Position numbers and translations under genes: made by a program
Notes under the pieces: model-generated
Seen by the model: the letters and a program-made list of their open reading frames with translations, nothing else
Database searches by the model: none
Told to the model about the DNA's origin: nothing
Origin: Labilibaculum antarcticum
GTDB lineage: Bacteria; Bacteroidota; Bacteroidia; Bacteroidales; Marinifilaceae
DNA length: 64,000 nucleotides
Direction of reading: 5' to 3'
NCBI RefSeq assembly: GCF_002356295.1
Contig: NZ_AP018042.1
Location: forward strand, 1,210,361-1,274,360
Shown here: piece after piece, positions 8,692-18,679 of the stretch
Layout: each line of letters opens with the position of its first letter
Numbering within the stretch: the first letter of the stretch is position 1

Positions 8692-8725
8692 AAATGGGGC
8701 AATCCGCTATTGGATTGCCCCATTT
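8692..8725 (-). terminator. Intrinsic terminator of the BNR/VPS10-like gene
   Basis: A perfect 14-bp stem pairs AAATGGGGCAATCC (8692-8705) with GGATTGCCCCATTT (8712-8725) around the loop GCTATT. T runs are present on both strands. It lies 56 nt beyond the stop codon of the minus-strand gene. Confidence 0.85.
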
Positions 8726-8780
8726 TGTACTTGAAAAAAGACTCTTACGGAGCTGAAAAAACCGCCGTCAGGTCGTTCTG

Positions 8781-11700
8781 TTATTCTACCTCGTAAACCG
8801 GAAGACGATCTGGTGTCCAGGGAGCACCCACTTTTTCCAATTCTGCTTCAATCATCTTCATTTCTTTTGCAACAGCATGAAGTCGTTGTAATGCAAGTGG
8901 AAATTCCTCTTTTAAAATTTTGAATTGTTCTTTTTGCGTTTGAGTAACACCCGATGTGCTGGCCCAATGTGCTCCAATAATATTATCAATTCTGTTTGAT
9001 ATTGGAATTTGTGCAGGTGGAATTTCTTCGCCACTGGCACGAGCTTCTACTCCATTAAACAGGAAATCAATTGCATCTACTTCCTGCTGCAGGTCTTTAA
9101 CTTTTGCACTTAAATTTGCACCGGCACCCGGTGTTTGCAACAGAGCCATTTTAATTGCATTAATTTTGCTTTTATACGAATTGCTAAGTTGCATGCTTCC
9201 CTGAATGGCTCTCGACATATTTGCCACTTTTTGCTGGAAAGCCACCAATTCAGCACGATTTTCGGCTGGTAAACTTGTGTTGTTTAAGGTTACGGCTTTA
9301 AAAGAGACGGCATCGGTCAACAATTTGTATTCTCCATTCCTCACCATTCCCATTTCAACCTGATAAGCTCCCGGCATTGCCAACATGCCCGATTTTGCTT
9401 CTTTGGTTGGCTTGAATTCGTTGTCTTTTATAGGATTCAAAGACTGGAAGCGAAGATCCCAATGGGTACGATTAATTCCCTTCTGAGCTTTATCAGCCAC
9501 TCTTCTTACCTCATTCCCATCCATATCTTTCACAACAAAAACAAGGTATGGAGCCACTTCCTTAGCCTCATCTTCCATCTCTTTCCAACTTGGCTGTGGA
9601 ATGTAAGAACCTGCCTTGGTAAGCTCTTTCTCTTTCTCCTGACGGATTTGTTTGGCTGTTTTTGGTACTTCCTTAAGATAGTAGGTGAAAACAGCACCAA
9701 ACTCAGGATTCGGAGCAGTAAAATAGGTTGATCCCATGCTTCCTTTTCCTCCTTTTTGAATGTACATTAAGGCATCCTTTACAGGGAAAAGCTGCGCTTC
9801 TTGTTCAATCATTTGAGATGTTACACTTCGCAAAGGTGAATAATCATCCAGAATGAAGAAACCGCGACCAAAACTAGCAGCTACCAAATCGCCTTCGCGT
9901 TTCTGGATAGTAAGATCGCGAACAGCAATGGTTGGAATCCCAGATTTTAACTGAATCCAATTCTCACCTTCATCTTTGGTGAAAAACACACCAAACTCTG
10001 TTCCTACAAATAACAATTCAGGATCGATAAAATCTTGTTCGATGGTATGTACCGTTCCATTTTCAGGAAGATTTCCGGCTATGTTCGTCCATGTTTTTCC
10101 TTTATCAGAACTCTTTAAAATGTATGGTTTAAAATCATCGCGTTTGCGGTTATCAAACGAAGCATAAATCACATTTTCGTTGTGTTTCGAAGGCAATAAG
10201 TCGCTCACATATGTGTATTGAGGTATTCCCGGGAATGAAGAATACTTCACCCACTGCTCTCCGCCATTCTCACTAACCTGAATTAATCCATCATCAGTTC
10301 CCACATACAGAAAGTTCTCTTTTAGTGGAGATTCTGCCAATGAAATTATCGTTCCGAACTGAGAGGTTGATACATGCTTTTTCACTGCATCGGCCGACCA
10401 ATATTGTCCCATTACCTTAAATGAATCACGATCTTTACCCGTTGTTAAATCACCACTGATCACTTTCCAGGTGTTTCCACGATCGTCGCTTTGCAACAGT
10501 TTATTAGCTGCGGCATACAATCGGGTATTTAAATGATGACTGAGAATAACCGGAGCGTTCCAATTCCATTTGTAAGCAGGTTCGCCTTTTGGCTCGCGGG
10601 CTTTAATCTCAATTTTCTCACCACTTTTTTTATCGTAACGATACAAATTACCATACTGATATTCGCAATAAACAATGTTTGGATCGGTTGGATCGATCTG
10701 TGCCCAAAATCCGTCTCCACCCAAAATTGGTTCCCAATCGGCATTGGTTACTCCTTTTTTACTGATATTTTGAGATGGCCCGCCAAGCGTGTTATTATCC
10801 TGAGTTCCACCATAAACATTGTAAAATGGCAAGGCATTGTCAACCTGAACCCGGTAAAACTGTGTTACAGAAAGGTTGCATTTGAAAAGATAGGTATCAC
10901 CCGCATCGAAACTTTCGTAGATTCCTCCGTCACCACCAATCATGAAGTGATTGGTATCACTCGGGTCAATCCAAAGTGCATGATCGTCAACATGGCGATC
11001 TTTTAATCCCATTCGAGTCCAGGTCTTTCCACCATCTTCGGTGAATTGAGAGCGGGTTTCAACCGAATATACTTTATTTATATCAAGAGGATCGCAATAA
11101 ATCTCATTATAGTATTGTCCGCTGCTTGCATAATCACTCATTTTCGTCCACGATTCACCTCTGTCGGTTGAGCGGAAAAATCCACTTTTGTCTTCAGCAG
11201 CCTCAATAATAGCATACACGTAATTGTGATTCACCGGCGAAACGGCAATTCCCATTCCTCCCATATCAACTTCAGGCAATCCTGATTTTAGTTTTCTCCA
11301 ATTCTCTCCTCCATCAGTGGACTTATAAATTGCAGATTCGGGTCCTCCATTAATTTTTGCATACACATGACGGCGACGTTGTTCTGATGTGGCATACATG
11401 ATATTTGGCTCAACGGGATCGATGATCACATTATTAACACCCGTATTTTCGCTTATTTCCAACACCTTATTCCAGCTTTCGCCTCCATCAGTAGTTTTGT
11501 ATAAACCACGATCGCCTCCTGGTCCCCAAACGGAACCTTCTGCGGCAACAAATACGATATTTGAATTTCGCGGATCAACAACAATTCCACCAATGTGACG
11601 AGACTCTTTCAAACCCATATTCTTCCAGCTTTTACCGCCATCCATGGTTTTATATACTCCATCGCCATAAGCCAAAGCTCTTTGATGATTGTTCTCTCCA

Positions 11701-12074
11701 GTTCCTGCCCAAACCACATTACTGTTATTCGGATCCATAGTAACGACTCCAATGGAATACGAACCATATTTATCAAAAACTGGTTGCCAGGTGGTTCCAT
11801 TGTTGATGGTTTTAAAAATATTACCACTGGCAATTCCCACGTAGTATTCGCTGTGATTGTTTGGATTTACGGCAAAATCAGCAATACGACCCGAGGTTGT
11901 GGCAGGTCCTATATTTCTGAATTTTAAACCGTTTACCAGTTTCGAGTTAAGTAATGAATCGACAACCGGTTCGGTTGTTTTCTTTTTTGCCTGCAGAAAT
12001 CCGGGCTGAATTAACATCCCTGCGAGCAATAGGAAAAAGCCTGATCGTTTCAAGCCATGTGTTAAGATATTCAT
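8781..12074 (-). CDS. Large secreted BNR/VPS10-like beta-propeller protein
   Basis: The 1097-aa product starts with a signal peptide (hydrophobic FFLLLAGMLIQPGF, then cleavage near LQAKKK). About 700 residues follow with repeated Asp-box blades of the S-x-D-x-G-x-x-W form (STDGGENWRKL, TTDGGESWNKV, STDRGESWTKM, SSDKGKTWTNI). This is the sortilin/VPS10-like fold that annotation pipelines call glycosyl hydrolase, though catalysis is not established for the group. The C-terminal third (from about residue 800) looks like an immunoglobulin-type domain plus a helical tail. No obvious type IX secretion C-terminal signal is seen; the protein ends PVYEVE. It stands alone and is flanked by repeat copies B and C. 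Confidence 0.85.
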   Translation of the reverse strand: MNILTHGLKRSGFFLLLAGMLIQPGFLQAKKKTTEPVVDSLLNSKLVNGLKFRNIGPATTSGRIADFAVNPNNHSEYYVGIASGNIFKTINNGTTWQPVFDKYGSYSIGVVTMDPNNSNVVWAGTGENNHQRALAYGDGVYKTMDGGKSWKNMGLKESRHIGGIVVDPRNSNIVFVAAEGSVWGPGGDRGLYKTTDGGESWNKVLEISENTGVNNVIIDPVEPNIMYATSEQRRRHVYAKINGGPESAIYKSTDGGENWRKLKSGLPEVDMGGMGIAVSPVNHNYVYAIIEAAEDKSGFFRSTDRGESWTKMSDYASSGQYYNEIYCDPLDINKVYSVETRSQFTEDGGKTWTRMGLKDRHVDDHALWIDPSDTNHFMIGGDGGIYESFDAGDTYLFKCNLSVTQFYRVQVDNALPFYNVYGGTQDNNTLGGPSQNISKKGVTNADWEPILGGDGFWAQIDPTDPNIVYCEYQYGNLYRYDKKSGEKIEIKAREPKGEPAYKWNWNAPVILSHHLNTRLYAAANKLLQSDDRGNTWKVISGDLTTGKDRDSFKVMGQYWSADAVKKHVSTSQFGTIISLAESPLKENFLYVGTDDGLIQVSENGGEQWVKYSSFPGIPQYTYVSDLLPSKHNENVIYASFDNRKRDDFKPYILKSSDKGKTWTNIAGNLPENGTVHTIEQDFIDPELLFVGTEFGVFFTKDEGENWIQLKSGIPTIAVRDLTIQKREGDLVAASFGRGFFILDDYSPLRSVTSQMIEQEAQLFPVKDALMYIQKGGKGSMGSTYFTAPNPEFGAVFTYYLKEVPKTAKQIRQEKEKELTKAGSYIPQPSWKEMEDEAKEVAPYLVFVVKDMDGNEVRRVADKAQKGINRTHWDLRFQSLNPIKDNEFKPTKEAKSGMLAMPGAYQVEMGMVRNGEYKLLTDAVSFKAVTLNNTSLPAENRAELVAFQQKVANMSRAIQGSMQLSNSYKSKINAIKMALLQTPGAGANLSAKVKDLQQEVDAIDFLFNGVEARASGEEIPPAQIPISNRIDNIIGAHWASTSGVTQTQKEQFKILKEEFPLALQRLHAVAKEMKMIEAELEKVGAPWTPDRLPVYEVE

Positions 12075-12246
12075 GAGTTATAGTTTAAGGTGTAACAAGA
12101 ACTGACAAAGCAAGTAAACCATTCACTATCAGACTTGTTTAAGTGTGTTTTATATCGTCTGTTGAATTTACGGGATTCCAATTAAAATTCCTAGATCAGA
12201 ACTCTATTATTACTTATATCCTATTCATCCAGATATCAATTCTGCA

Positions 12247-12723
12247 GTTTTTAAATTTTCAATTCGATAAAAAGAATGCTCATTATTTCGTTGACTTTGT
12301 AAGTGATTGCAAAATCTAAAAGGTATAATTACTGATATATTACGGTGCTCTGCACCTTTGATTTCCAATGTCCACAATTGCTACAAAGACTACGGTGCTC
12401 TGCACCTTAACAAAGCATTCAGTTTCCTTAAGCACCAGAGGTGTGCAATATATTTGTAGAAAGTAATGTAACCACATAAGATAAGGTGCAGAGCACCGTA
12501 ATATTCAATTTTATCAATGTTACAAATCAAAATACTCTAGACCTATAAATTCACTGGAGCTATCGGAATTGTTTTATATTTAAAACTAATTGCTTTCATC
12601 TATGACTTTGCGTTAGGGGTAGAAGCGGTTACCCCGCAGTGAGGTACGAGCGAGGAGTAAAAGCGGATGACCCGACCCGAAGGGGAACGCCCAAAATAAA
12701 AATAAATTCCAATATGGTACAAC
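12247..12723 (+). repeat. Dispersed REP-like mosaic repeat, copy C (longest)
   Basis: This is the fullest copy. Its 5' flank is similar to copy A. It then has two ACGGTGCTCTGCACCT palindromes (about 12343 and 12391), AGCACCAGAGGTG (about 12431), TATTTGTAGAAA, an inverted AGGTGCAGAGCACCGT (about 12484), the conserved stretch with CTCTAGACCTATAAATTCAC (about 12535) and the GC-richer module (about 12608-12697). In that module GCGTT/AACGC encloses GGGGTA/TACCCC and CCCGAAGGGG. It fills most of the 688-nt gap between two minus-strand genes; no ORF of note is in it. Confidence 0.8.
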
Positions 12724-12730
12724 AATAAAA

Positions 12731-12756
12731 AAATCCGATTCTTTCGAACCGGATTT
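12731..12756 (-). terminator. Terminator of the glucosaminidase gene
   Basis: AAATCCG (12731-12737) pairs with CGGATTT (12750-12756), with an inner TTC/GAA after one mismatch. The run of A on the + strand gives the minus transcript its U tract. It sits 6 nt past the stop codon. Confidence 0.75.
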
Positions 12757-12762
12757 AATTAT

Positions 12763-13698
12763 TTATCTCTTTTTATGTCTTAGCCATATTCGTTCTCCAA
12801 GCACGGGCTTATAATTCTTATCTACATCATTAATTTTTCGGATCCTCTTCAATCGAACTCCATATTCTTGTGCAATACCATACAAGCTTTCGCCTTCTTT
12901 CACCCTATGAAAATTGTAACCTCTGGCTGCTTTCCTGCGCTTTTTATGCAAATACAATCGCTGATCGAGTTGCAAAATGTAATTCTTAGGAAGATCATTA
13001 TACCTCAACAGTTTCCTCCGGTTTACGTCTAGGCTTTTCTCAATACTATAGAATGTATCGCCTTTTTTAGTAACTATATAATGTACTCCGTTCGCTATTT
13101 CCAATCGTGCTCCAAATGGATCAATTTCATAACCAGAATCAATATCTGCCAGATCGGTTCCCGTAGGTCTTTCAATAATGAAATCATCACCTTTCCCTTT
13201 TATATCAAGCTTGTGTAAATGTTCCTCATCAATTATTTTTATTAACCGATGAGCATACTGAGGATCGGTAGCATATCCTGCTTTTTTCAATCCATGAGCC
13301 CAATGCTTGTAATCATCTGAATTGTATTTAAACAAAAACGCGTAACGCGATCGTGAGGTTAAAAATTGAGAATGATCCTTATAAGAATCATACGGATGAT
13401 CATACTTTCGAAAGCACTCTCTTCTATGATCATCATCCATTTTCATGCTCGGACCCGTCCAATCGTGACACTTAATTCCGAAATGATTATTCCCTTTTGT
13501 AGCCAGTAATGAATTTCCGTTCCCGGATTCAAGTAACCCTTGAGCCAAGGTAATACTGGCAGGAATCCCTGTTCGCTGCATTTCACGAACAGCTAGTTCC
13601 TTATATTTTTCGATGTACTCTTTTCTGGTTAAGCCTTTTGCAAACACAGATGAACCCAAAATAAAACTAAGTACTATATATATTAAAACTCTCTTCAT
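12763..13698 (-). CDS. Secreted N-acetylglucosaminidase with two LysM domains
   Basis: This is a peptidoglycan hydrolase of the glucosaminidase (GH73-type) family, exported and held on the cell wall by LysM domains. The signal peptide is MKRVLIYIVLSFILGSSVFA. The catalytic domain covers about residues 28-165, with the conserved Glu57 in LLESGNGNS and NHFGIKCHDW, then SYKDHSQFL and GLKKAGYATDPQYA. Two LysM modules follow at about 206-250 (YIVTKKGDTFYSIEKS) and 265-309 (HRVKEGESLYGIAQEYGV). The 311-aa size is typical. It is divergent from the cytidine deaminase gene and probably acts in cell-wall turnover or daughter-cell separation. Confidence 0.9.
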   Translation of the reverse strand: MKRVLIYIVLSFILGSSVFAKGLTRKEYIEKYKELAVREMQRTGIPASITLAQGLLESGNGNSLLATKGNNHFGIKCHDWTGPSMKMDDDHRRECFRKYDHPYDSYKDHSQFLTSRSRYAFLFKYNSDDYKHWAHGLKKAGYATDPQYAHRLIKIIDEEHLHKLDIKGKGDDFIIERPTGTDLADIDSGYEIDPFGARLEIANGVHYIVTKKGDTFYSIEKSLDVNRRKLLRYNDLPKNYILQLDQRLYLHKKRRKAARGYNFHRVKEGESLYGIAQEYGVRLKRIRKINDVDKNYKPVLGERIWLRHKKR

Positions 13699-14011
13699 TC
13701 GGTTTAGATTTTTTGAATCGTGTAAAAATGGGAAATCATTCTATTTATGTATATATTAGTCGTGATTTCCAAAACAACCATAAAAATATAACAATCCTGT
13801 TATCCTCCGTTACTTTAAACAATTAATTTAATTAACAATTTGTTTCTGATGTATTGAAACGCCTATTCTTGCTTGTTTATTACAATTATTAAAAAAATGT
13901 TTAAATTTCAGAAAGTATTAATTTAATTGCCATTTGAGATGGATACAAGCTTTCATTTCTTACACCGGGAATAACAATAATCCGTAAACAATCTGAGCAA
14001 ACAGAATAACA
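13699..14011. other. Divergent AT-rich promoter region, no gene seen
   Basis: The 313-nt gap between the divergent glucosaminidase and cytidine deaminase genes is very AT-rich, with runs such as TTAATTTAATTAAC. Promoters for both genes must lie here, but I found no clean Bacteroidota TTTG / TAnnTTTG pair and no ORF. Confidence 0.5.
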
Positions 14012-14497
14012 ATGAAGAAAACCCAAATAATTACAACTGTATTCGAATACAATTCAATAGATGAATTATCTCTGGAAGAACAAGAATTGGTGAGAAATGC
14101 CAAAGAAGCAGCTCTTCGTTCCTATTCACCTTATTCAAAATTTAGCGTTGGCGCAGCCATTCTGCTCGAGAACAAGGATATTATTCAAGGGAATAATCAG
14201 GAGAATTCGGCTTATCCGTCAGGATTGTGTGCCGAGCGTGTTGCCATGTTTTACGCCAATTCAAAATATCCTGATGTACCTGTAAAGACGATTGCAATTA
14301 CTGCTCGAACTAATGGTCAATTTTCAGAAAACCCAATTCCACCATGTGGCTCATGCCGACAGGTATTATTGGAAACAGAAGAAAGATTTAATCAGCCAAT
14401 TAAGTTGATATTGTTTGGTGAGAAAAAAATCAAAATCGTTAAAACGATAAAAGAAATGCTTCCCTTGTATTTTGAAAAAGAAATGCTGGATGAATAA
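14012..14497 (+). CDS. cdd: Cytidine deaminase
   Basis: The enzyme hydrolytically deaminates cytidine and deoxycytidine to uridine forms in pyrimidine salvage. The zinc site is complete: Cys73-Ala-Glu75 (LCAERVAMF, Glu as proton shuttle) and Cys112/Cys115 in PPCGSCRQ. Three Cys ligands are typical of the small homotetrameric class, and 161 aa fits. SPYSKFSVGAAI at residues 39-50 is the conserved substrate-binding start. It is a single gene ending at a strong convergent terminator. Confidence 0.95.
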   Translation: MKKTQIITTVFEYNSIDELSLEEQELVRNAKEAALRSYSPYSKFSVGAAILLENKDIIQGNNQENSAYPSGLCAERVAMFYANSKYPDVPVKTIAITARTNGQFSENPIPPCGSCRQVLLETEERFNQPIKLILFGEKKIKIVKTIKEMLPLYFEKEMLDE

Positions 14498-14502
14498 TAT
14501 TA

Positions 14503-14546
14503 AAAATGGCTAAATCGTAAGCGCTTGCTGATGATTTAGCCATTTT
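14503..14546. terminator. Bidirectional terminator, cdd / pseudouridine synthase
   Basis: AAAATGGCTAAATC (14503-14516) and GATTTAGCCATTTT (14533-14546) form a perfect 14-bp stem with a 16-nt loop. It lies between two convergent genes, with A/T tails on both sides. Confidence 0.9.
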
Positions 14547-14570
14547 ATATTCTTTTTAAGAGGTCTTTAC

Positions 14571-15269
14571 CTATAACTGATTCGCCAATTCTCTCCAAAG
14601 ATTATCATTCTGAGGAACTGGAGCAACAATTCGAATAAGTTCTTGCTTTACAGGATGAATAAAAGATATTTCACGAGCATGTAAACCAATTCCTCCGCCA
14701 TTTTTTGAGCGAGGTGCTCCGTACTTTAAATCGCCACGAATTGGAACTCCAATTTTGGCCAGCTGAGCACGAATCTGATGATGACGTCCAGTGTGCAGTT
14801 TAACTTCGAGCAAAAAATAATTCTGAGTCCGAGTCATTAACTTATATTCCAAACTTGCTTCTTTAGCTCCATGTTTTAATTTGTCGTACACATTGGATTT
14901 GTTCTTCTCCTCGTTTTTCAACAAAAAATGAGTTAATGTTTCCTCTTCCAATCTTGGACAGTTTTGAACAATCGCCCAGTATATTTTACTGATTTCCTTG
15001 TCTTTTTGCTGAAACATCAGGCTTAAGCGAGTTAAAGCCTTGCTCGTTTTAGCAAATATAATAACACCACTAACAGGTCTGTCGATACGATGCGGTACAC
15101 CTAAAAAAACATCTCCAGGTTTGTTGTACTTCTCCTTTATATAGGCTTTGACCTTTTCACTTAAAGGTTCATCCCCCGTTTTGTCACCCTGTACAATATC
15201 ACCACACCTCTTATTGATCGCAATTATATGATTGTCTTCGAATAATATATCCAATTGTTCTTTCGCCAT
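14571..15269 (-). CDS. RluA-family pseudouridine synthase
   Basis: The enzyme converts specific uridines in rRNA or tRNA to pseudouridine. The family's catalytic motif is present as PHRIDRPVSGVIIF with Asp63 as nucleophile, followed by KIYWAIV and the late motif LHTGRHHQIRAQLA. The 232-aa protein begins directly at the catalytic domain and lacks the N-terminal S4 RNA-binding domain of RluC/RluD. It resembles stand-alone RluA-like enzymes; the target nucleotide cannot be told. A separate 119-nt gap divides it from panB upstream on the same strand. Confidence 0.92.
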   Translation of the reverse strand: MAKEQLDILFEDNHIIAINKRCGDIVQGDKTGDEPLSEKVKAYIKEKYNKPGDVFLGVPHRIDRPVSGVIIFAKTSKALTRLSLMFQQKDKEISKIYWAIVQNCPRLEEETLTHFLLKNEEKNKSNVYDKLKHGAKEASLEYKLMTRTQNYFLLEVKLHTGRHHQIRAQLAKIGVPIRGDLKYGAPRSKNGGGIGLHAREISFIHPVKQELIRIVAPVPQNDNLWRELANQL

Positions 15270-15388
15270 TGGTAGTCCTTATTTATTTAATTTTCAAATG
15301 AAAGCGCGCAAAGATAAGAAAAAAAGGTTGATACTTATCATCCGGATAATACTTGATGCCTTTAACTTTAGCCCTCCTTTTATACGTC

Positions 15389-16207
15389 TTAATACTGCTC
15401 CTTTTCGTTCGGAAAATCTTTTGATTTCACATCACTGATATAATTTTCCACAGCTCCTTTTATTTCATCGAACAAATTGTGATATCTTCTTAAGAAACGA
15501 GGTGAAAACTCCTGAGTAATTCCCAACATATCATGAATTACCAAAACCTGACCATCAACACCGCCACCGGCACCAATTCCAATAATCGGAATGGTAACAC
15601 TCTGGGCAACTTTCGTAGCCAATATCGCTGGTATTTTCTCCAACACAATTGCAAAACAGCCTGCTTCCTCAAGCATTTTAGCGTCTTCAATTAATTTCTC
15701 AGCTTCTTCATCCTCCTTGGCACGAACTGCGTAAGTTCCAAATTTATGAATAGACTGTGGAGTTAATCCCAAATGCCCCATTACAGGAATTCCTGCAGAA
15801 AGAATTCGATTTACCGATTCCAAAACTTCACGTCCACCTTCTAATTTCACAGCATCAGCACTGGCCTCTTTCATAATTCGAATGGACGAATTTAATGCTT
15901 CTTTTGAGTTCCCCTGATAAGTTCCGAAAGGCAAATCGACAACCACAAGAGCTCTCTGAACTGCTTTTACTACGGATGCTCCATGATAAATCATTTGATC
16001 CAAAGTAATTGGCAAAGTTGTTTCGTGACCAGCCATTACGTTCGAGGCCGAATCTCCAACCAGAATTACATCTATTCCTGCTCTATCAACAATAGTTGCC
16101 ATAGAATAGTCGTAAGAAGTGAGCATAGAAATTTTCTCTCCCTTCAATTTCATTTCCGCAAGTACATGTGTGGTTACTCTCTTTGCGGATTCTTTATGGA
16201 TTGACAT
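15389..16207 (-). CDS. panB: 3-methyl-2-oxobutanoate hydroxymethyltransferase
   Basis: PanB transfers a hydroxymethyl group from methylene-tetrahydrofolate to 2-oxoisovalerate, the first committed step of pantothenate and CoA synthesis. Signature segments are [19 protein letters not shown], the metal-binding [35 protein letters not shown] and [12 protein letters not shown], then FAIVLEKIP and [17 protein letters not shown]. The 272-aa length is standard. panC and panD are not next to it. Confidence 0.96.
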   Translation of the reverse strand: MSIHKESAKRVTTHVLAEMKLKGEKISMLTSYDYSMATIVDRAGIDVILVGDSASNVMAGHETTLPITLDQMIYHGASVVKAVQRALVVVDLPFGTYQGNSKEALNSSIRIMKEASADAVKLEGGREVLESVNRILSAGIPVMGHLGLTPQSIHKFGTYAVRAKEDEEAEKLIEDAKMLEEAGCFAIVLEKIPAILATKVAQSVTIPIIGIGAGGGVDGQVLVIHDMLGITQEFSPRFLRRYHNLFDEIKGAVENYISDVKSKDFPNEKEQY

Positions 16208-16560
16208 TTTTTAAAATTTTGATATTAGTTTGGCAAATTTCGAATTACAAAGTTATAAAATAAGGTAAAAGCAACAAGATAAAAGAAGAAAGGTAAATGT
16301 TTTAAAACTAAGAGAGAAACTTAAAATCCTTTTCGCGACAGAACTGAATTTGTAATTTATAATTCTTAATCCCAAACTAGCCTATTCTGTCTTTTTGGCA
16401 GAAAACATGTCATGCGAATGGGTAAATATTTGTCTTCCGATGTCAGAATTACACTTCTTTTGGCAAAATGAATTATGGCACAAGCTTTGATTAAATGCTA
16501 ACGGATGAAACAAACATCCCAAACAATTAATAGAATTTAGAACATTAAATAAATATTGAA
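16208..16560. other. Divergent panB / dnaK promoter region
   Basis: In this 353-nt gap no ORF is seen. Two TTTTGGCA-like boxes (about 16397 and 16458) lie in the half near dnaK and could be -33-type elements, but neither has a good -7 partner. No CIRCE-type inverted repeat (TTAGCACTC-N9-GAGTGCTAA) is present, so a HrcA site is not supported. Confidence 0.4.
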
Positions 16561-18459
16561 ATGGGTAAAATAATTGGAATTGACTTAGGAACTACTAACT
16601 CTTGTGTTTCTGTAATGGAAGGTAACGAGCCTGTTGTTATTCCTAATAGCGAAGGTAAAAGAACAACACCATCAATTGTTGCTTTTATAGAAAACGGTGA
16701 AAGAAAAGTTGGAGATCCTGCAAAACGTCAGGCTATTACCAATCCTACTAAAACGATTTCTTCTATCAAGAGATTCATGGGAGAAGGATTCGATAAAGTG
16801 ACGAAAGAAATTAGTCGCGTTCCTTATAAAGTAATCAAAGGTGATAACAACACACCTCGTGTTCTTATCGACGATCGTAAATATTCTGCACAAGAAATCT
16901 CAGCTATGGTTCTTCAAAAAATGAAGAAAACTGCTGAAGACTATTTAGGACAAGAAGTAACTGAAGCAGTAATTACTGTTCCTGCTTATTTCAACGATGC
17001 ACAACGTCAGGCTACAAAAGAGGCTGGAGAAATTGCTGGTCTTGTAGTAAAACGTATTATTAACGAGCCAACAGCAGCAGCATTGGCATATGGTCTTGAT
17101 AAAAAAGATCAGGATATGAAAATTGCTGTTTTTGACCTTGGTGGTGGTACTTTCGATATTTCTGTTCTTGAATTAGGTGACGGTGTATTCGAAGTAAAAT
17201 CAACTAACGGTGATACTCACCTTGGTGGTGATGATTTCGATCAGGTGATTATTGACTGGTTGGCTGAAGCATTTATTGCTGACGAGAATATTGACTTACG
17301 TAAAGATCCAATGGCTCTTCAGCGTTTGAAAGAAGCTGCTGAAAAAGCTAAAGTTGAGCTTTCTAGTTCTACTAGTACTGAAATCAACTTGCCATATATT
17401 ATGCCAGTAGATGGTATTCCTAAGCACCTTGTTAAAACATTATCTCGTGCACAGTTCGAAAATTTGTCTGACAAATTGATTCAAGCTGTTCTTGCGCCAT
17501 GTAAATTGGCTCTTAAAGATGCTGGTATTTCAACTTCAGAAATTGACGAAGTAATTTTAGTTGGTGGATCAACTCGTATTCCTGCTATTCAGAAACTTGT
17601 TGAAGATTTCTTCAAAAAAGTTCCTTCAAAAGGAGTTAATCCTGATGAGGTTGTTGCAGTTGGTGCAGCAATTCAAGGTGGTGTTCTTTCTGGTGATGTT
17701 ACTGATGTACTTCTTTTAGATGTTACTCCTCTTTCTTTAGGTATTGAAACAATGGGAAGTGTAATGACACGTTTAATTGAGTCGAACACAACTATTCCTA
17801 CTAAGAAAACTGAAACTTTTACAACTGCTGCTGATAATCAGCCTTCTGTAGAAATTCATATTCTTCAAGGTGAGCGTCCAATGGCGAATGGTAACAAAAC
17901 AATTGGTCGTTTCCATTTAGACAGCATTCCACCAGCACCTCGTGGAGTTCCTCAAGTTGAAGTAACTTTTGATATTGACGCGAATGGTATTCTTCATGTT
18001 TCTGCAAAAGACAAAGGAACAGGAAAAGAGCAAAGTATTCGTATCGAAGCTTCATCGGGATTATCTGATGCAGAAATCGAAAGAATGAGACAGGAAGCAA
18101 AAGAAAACGAGACTGCTGATAATGAAGCTAAAGAAAAAGTTGATGCTTTGAATAAAGCTGACAGTATGATTTTCCAGACTGAAAAGCAATTGAAAGAAAT
18201 CGGCGATAAACTTCCTGCTGACAAAAAGCAACCTATCGAAGATGCTTTAGCCAAATTGAAAGCAGCTCACGCAGCTCAGGATGTTGATGCATGTAATACA
18301 TCAGTTGAAGAGTTGAACACTGTATTTCAGGCAGCTTCTCAAGAGATGTATGATGCTCAGGCAAAAGATCCTAAAGCCGGACAAGATGGTGAAGAAGCTC
18401 ATGCTGATGCAAAACAAAATGACGAAGTTACTGATGTAGACTTCGAAGAAGTTAAGTAA
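16561..18459 (+). CDS. dnaK: Molecular chaperone DnaK (Hsp70)
   Basis: DnaK is an ATP-dependent chaperone that binds unfolded segments and works with DnaJ and GrpE. The nucleotide-binding domain begins [18 protein letters not shown] and contains [37 protein letters not shown] and [12 protein letters not shown]. The linker [13 protein letters not shown] leads to the substrate-binding domain (about residues 385-500) and a helical lid ending in the conserved acidic tail [13 protein letters not shown]. At 632 aa it is full length. Codons are strongly biased compared with its neighbours, as expected for a highly expressed gene. grpE and dnaJ are not adjacent. Confidence 0.98.
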   Translation: MGKIIGIDLGTTNSCVSVMEGNEPVVIPNSEGKRTTPSIVAFIENGERKVGDPAKRQAITNPTKTISSIKRFMGEGFDKVTKEISRVPYKVIKGDNNTPRVLIDDRKYSAQEISAMVLQKMKKTAEDYLGQEVTEAVITVPAYFNDAQRQATKEAGEIAGLVVKRIINEPTAAALAYGLDKKDQDMKIAVFDLGGGTFDISVLELGDGVFEVKSTNGDTHLGGDDFDQVIIDWLAEAFIADENIDLRKDPMALQRLKEAAEKAKVELSSSTSTEINLPYIMPVDGIPKHLVKTLSRAQFENLSDKLIQAVLAPCKLALKDAGISTSEIDEVILVGGSTRIPAIQKLVEDFFKKVPSKGVNPDEVVAVGAAIQGGVLSGDVTDVLLLDVTPLSLGIETMGSVMTRLIESNTTIPTKKTETFTTAADNQPSVEIHILQGERPMANGNKTIGRFHLDSIPPAPRGVPQVEVTFDIDANGILHVSAKDKGTGKEQSIRIEASSGLSDAEIERMRQEAKENETADNEAKEKVDALNKADSMIFQTEKQLKEIGDKLPADKKQPIEDALAKLKAAHAAQDVDACNTSVEELNTVFQAASQEMYDAQAKDPKAGQDGEEAHADAKQNDEVTDVDFEEVK

Positions 18460-18491
18460 AGCACTATCACAAACGATAGATAAAAACAACT

Positions 18492-18524
18492 AAACCCCAG
18501 TAAAGCAACACTTTACTGGGGTTT
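18492..18524 (+). terminator. dnaK intrinsic terminator
   Basis: AAACCCCAGTAAAG (18492-18505) and CTTTACTGGGGTTT (18511-18524) form a perfect 14-bp stem with a 5-nt loop, followed by a T-rich tract (TCTTTTTTATT). The mobile element begins shortly after. Confidence 0.95.
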
Positions 18525-18574
18525 TCTTTTTTATTCAAATGTAAAAATTAATGGTTTTCTATTGATTTTTGCAC

Positions 18575-18679
18575 TACATTTGTACCATATTAGTACCGCG
18601 CGCTATTAGGTGATTATGTGCGCGTTAAAAGGTCTTATCACACCTTAATTAAAATGACGTGACAAATAAGTGAAAATCT
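18575..18679 (+). promoter_or_regulatory. Left-end leader of the IME with -7-like box and inverted repeats
   Basis: TACATTTG (18575-18582) matches the Bacteroidota -7 consensus TAnnTTTG, but the -33 position holds only GGTTTTC, so promoter strength is unclear. GTAC-N7-GTAC (about 18582-18596) and CGCGC...GCGCG (about 18598-18625) are inverted repeats between this box and the first gene. They are candidate binding sites for the element's HTH proteins or a regulatory hairpin. Confidence 0.4.

Noticed and set aside
10533-11006. 157-codon open frame on + inside the BNR/VPS10-like gene
   Set aside because: It is antisense to a clearly coding Asp-box region, has no family match, and its composition is explained by the repeated codons of the other strand.
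16380-16560. CIRCE/HrcA operator before dnaK
   Set aside because: No TTAGCACTC inverted repeat is found; only loose TTTTGGCA words are present.
18551-18560. ATGGTTTTC shared with 25251-25259 as att direct repeat of the IME
   Set aside because: A 9-nt match between stretches of this length is expected by chance, and the flanks do not continue it.
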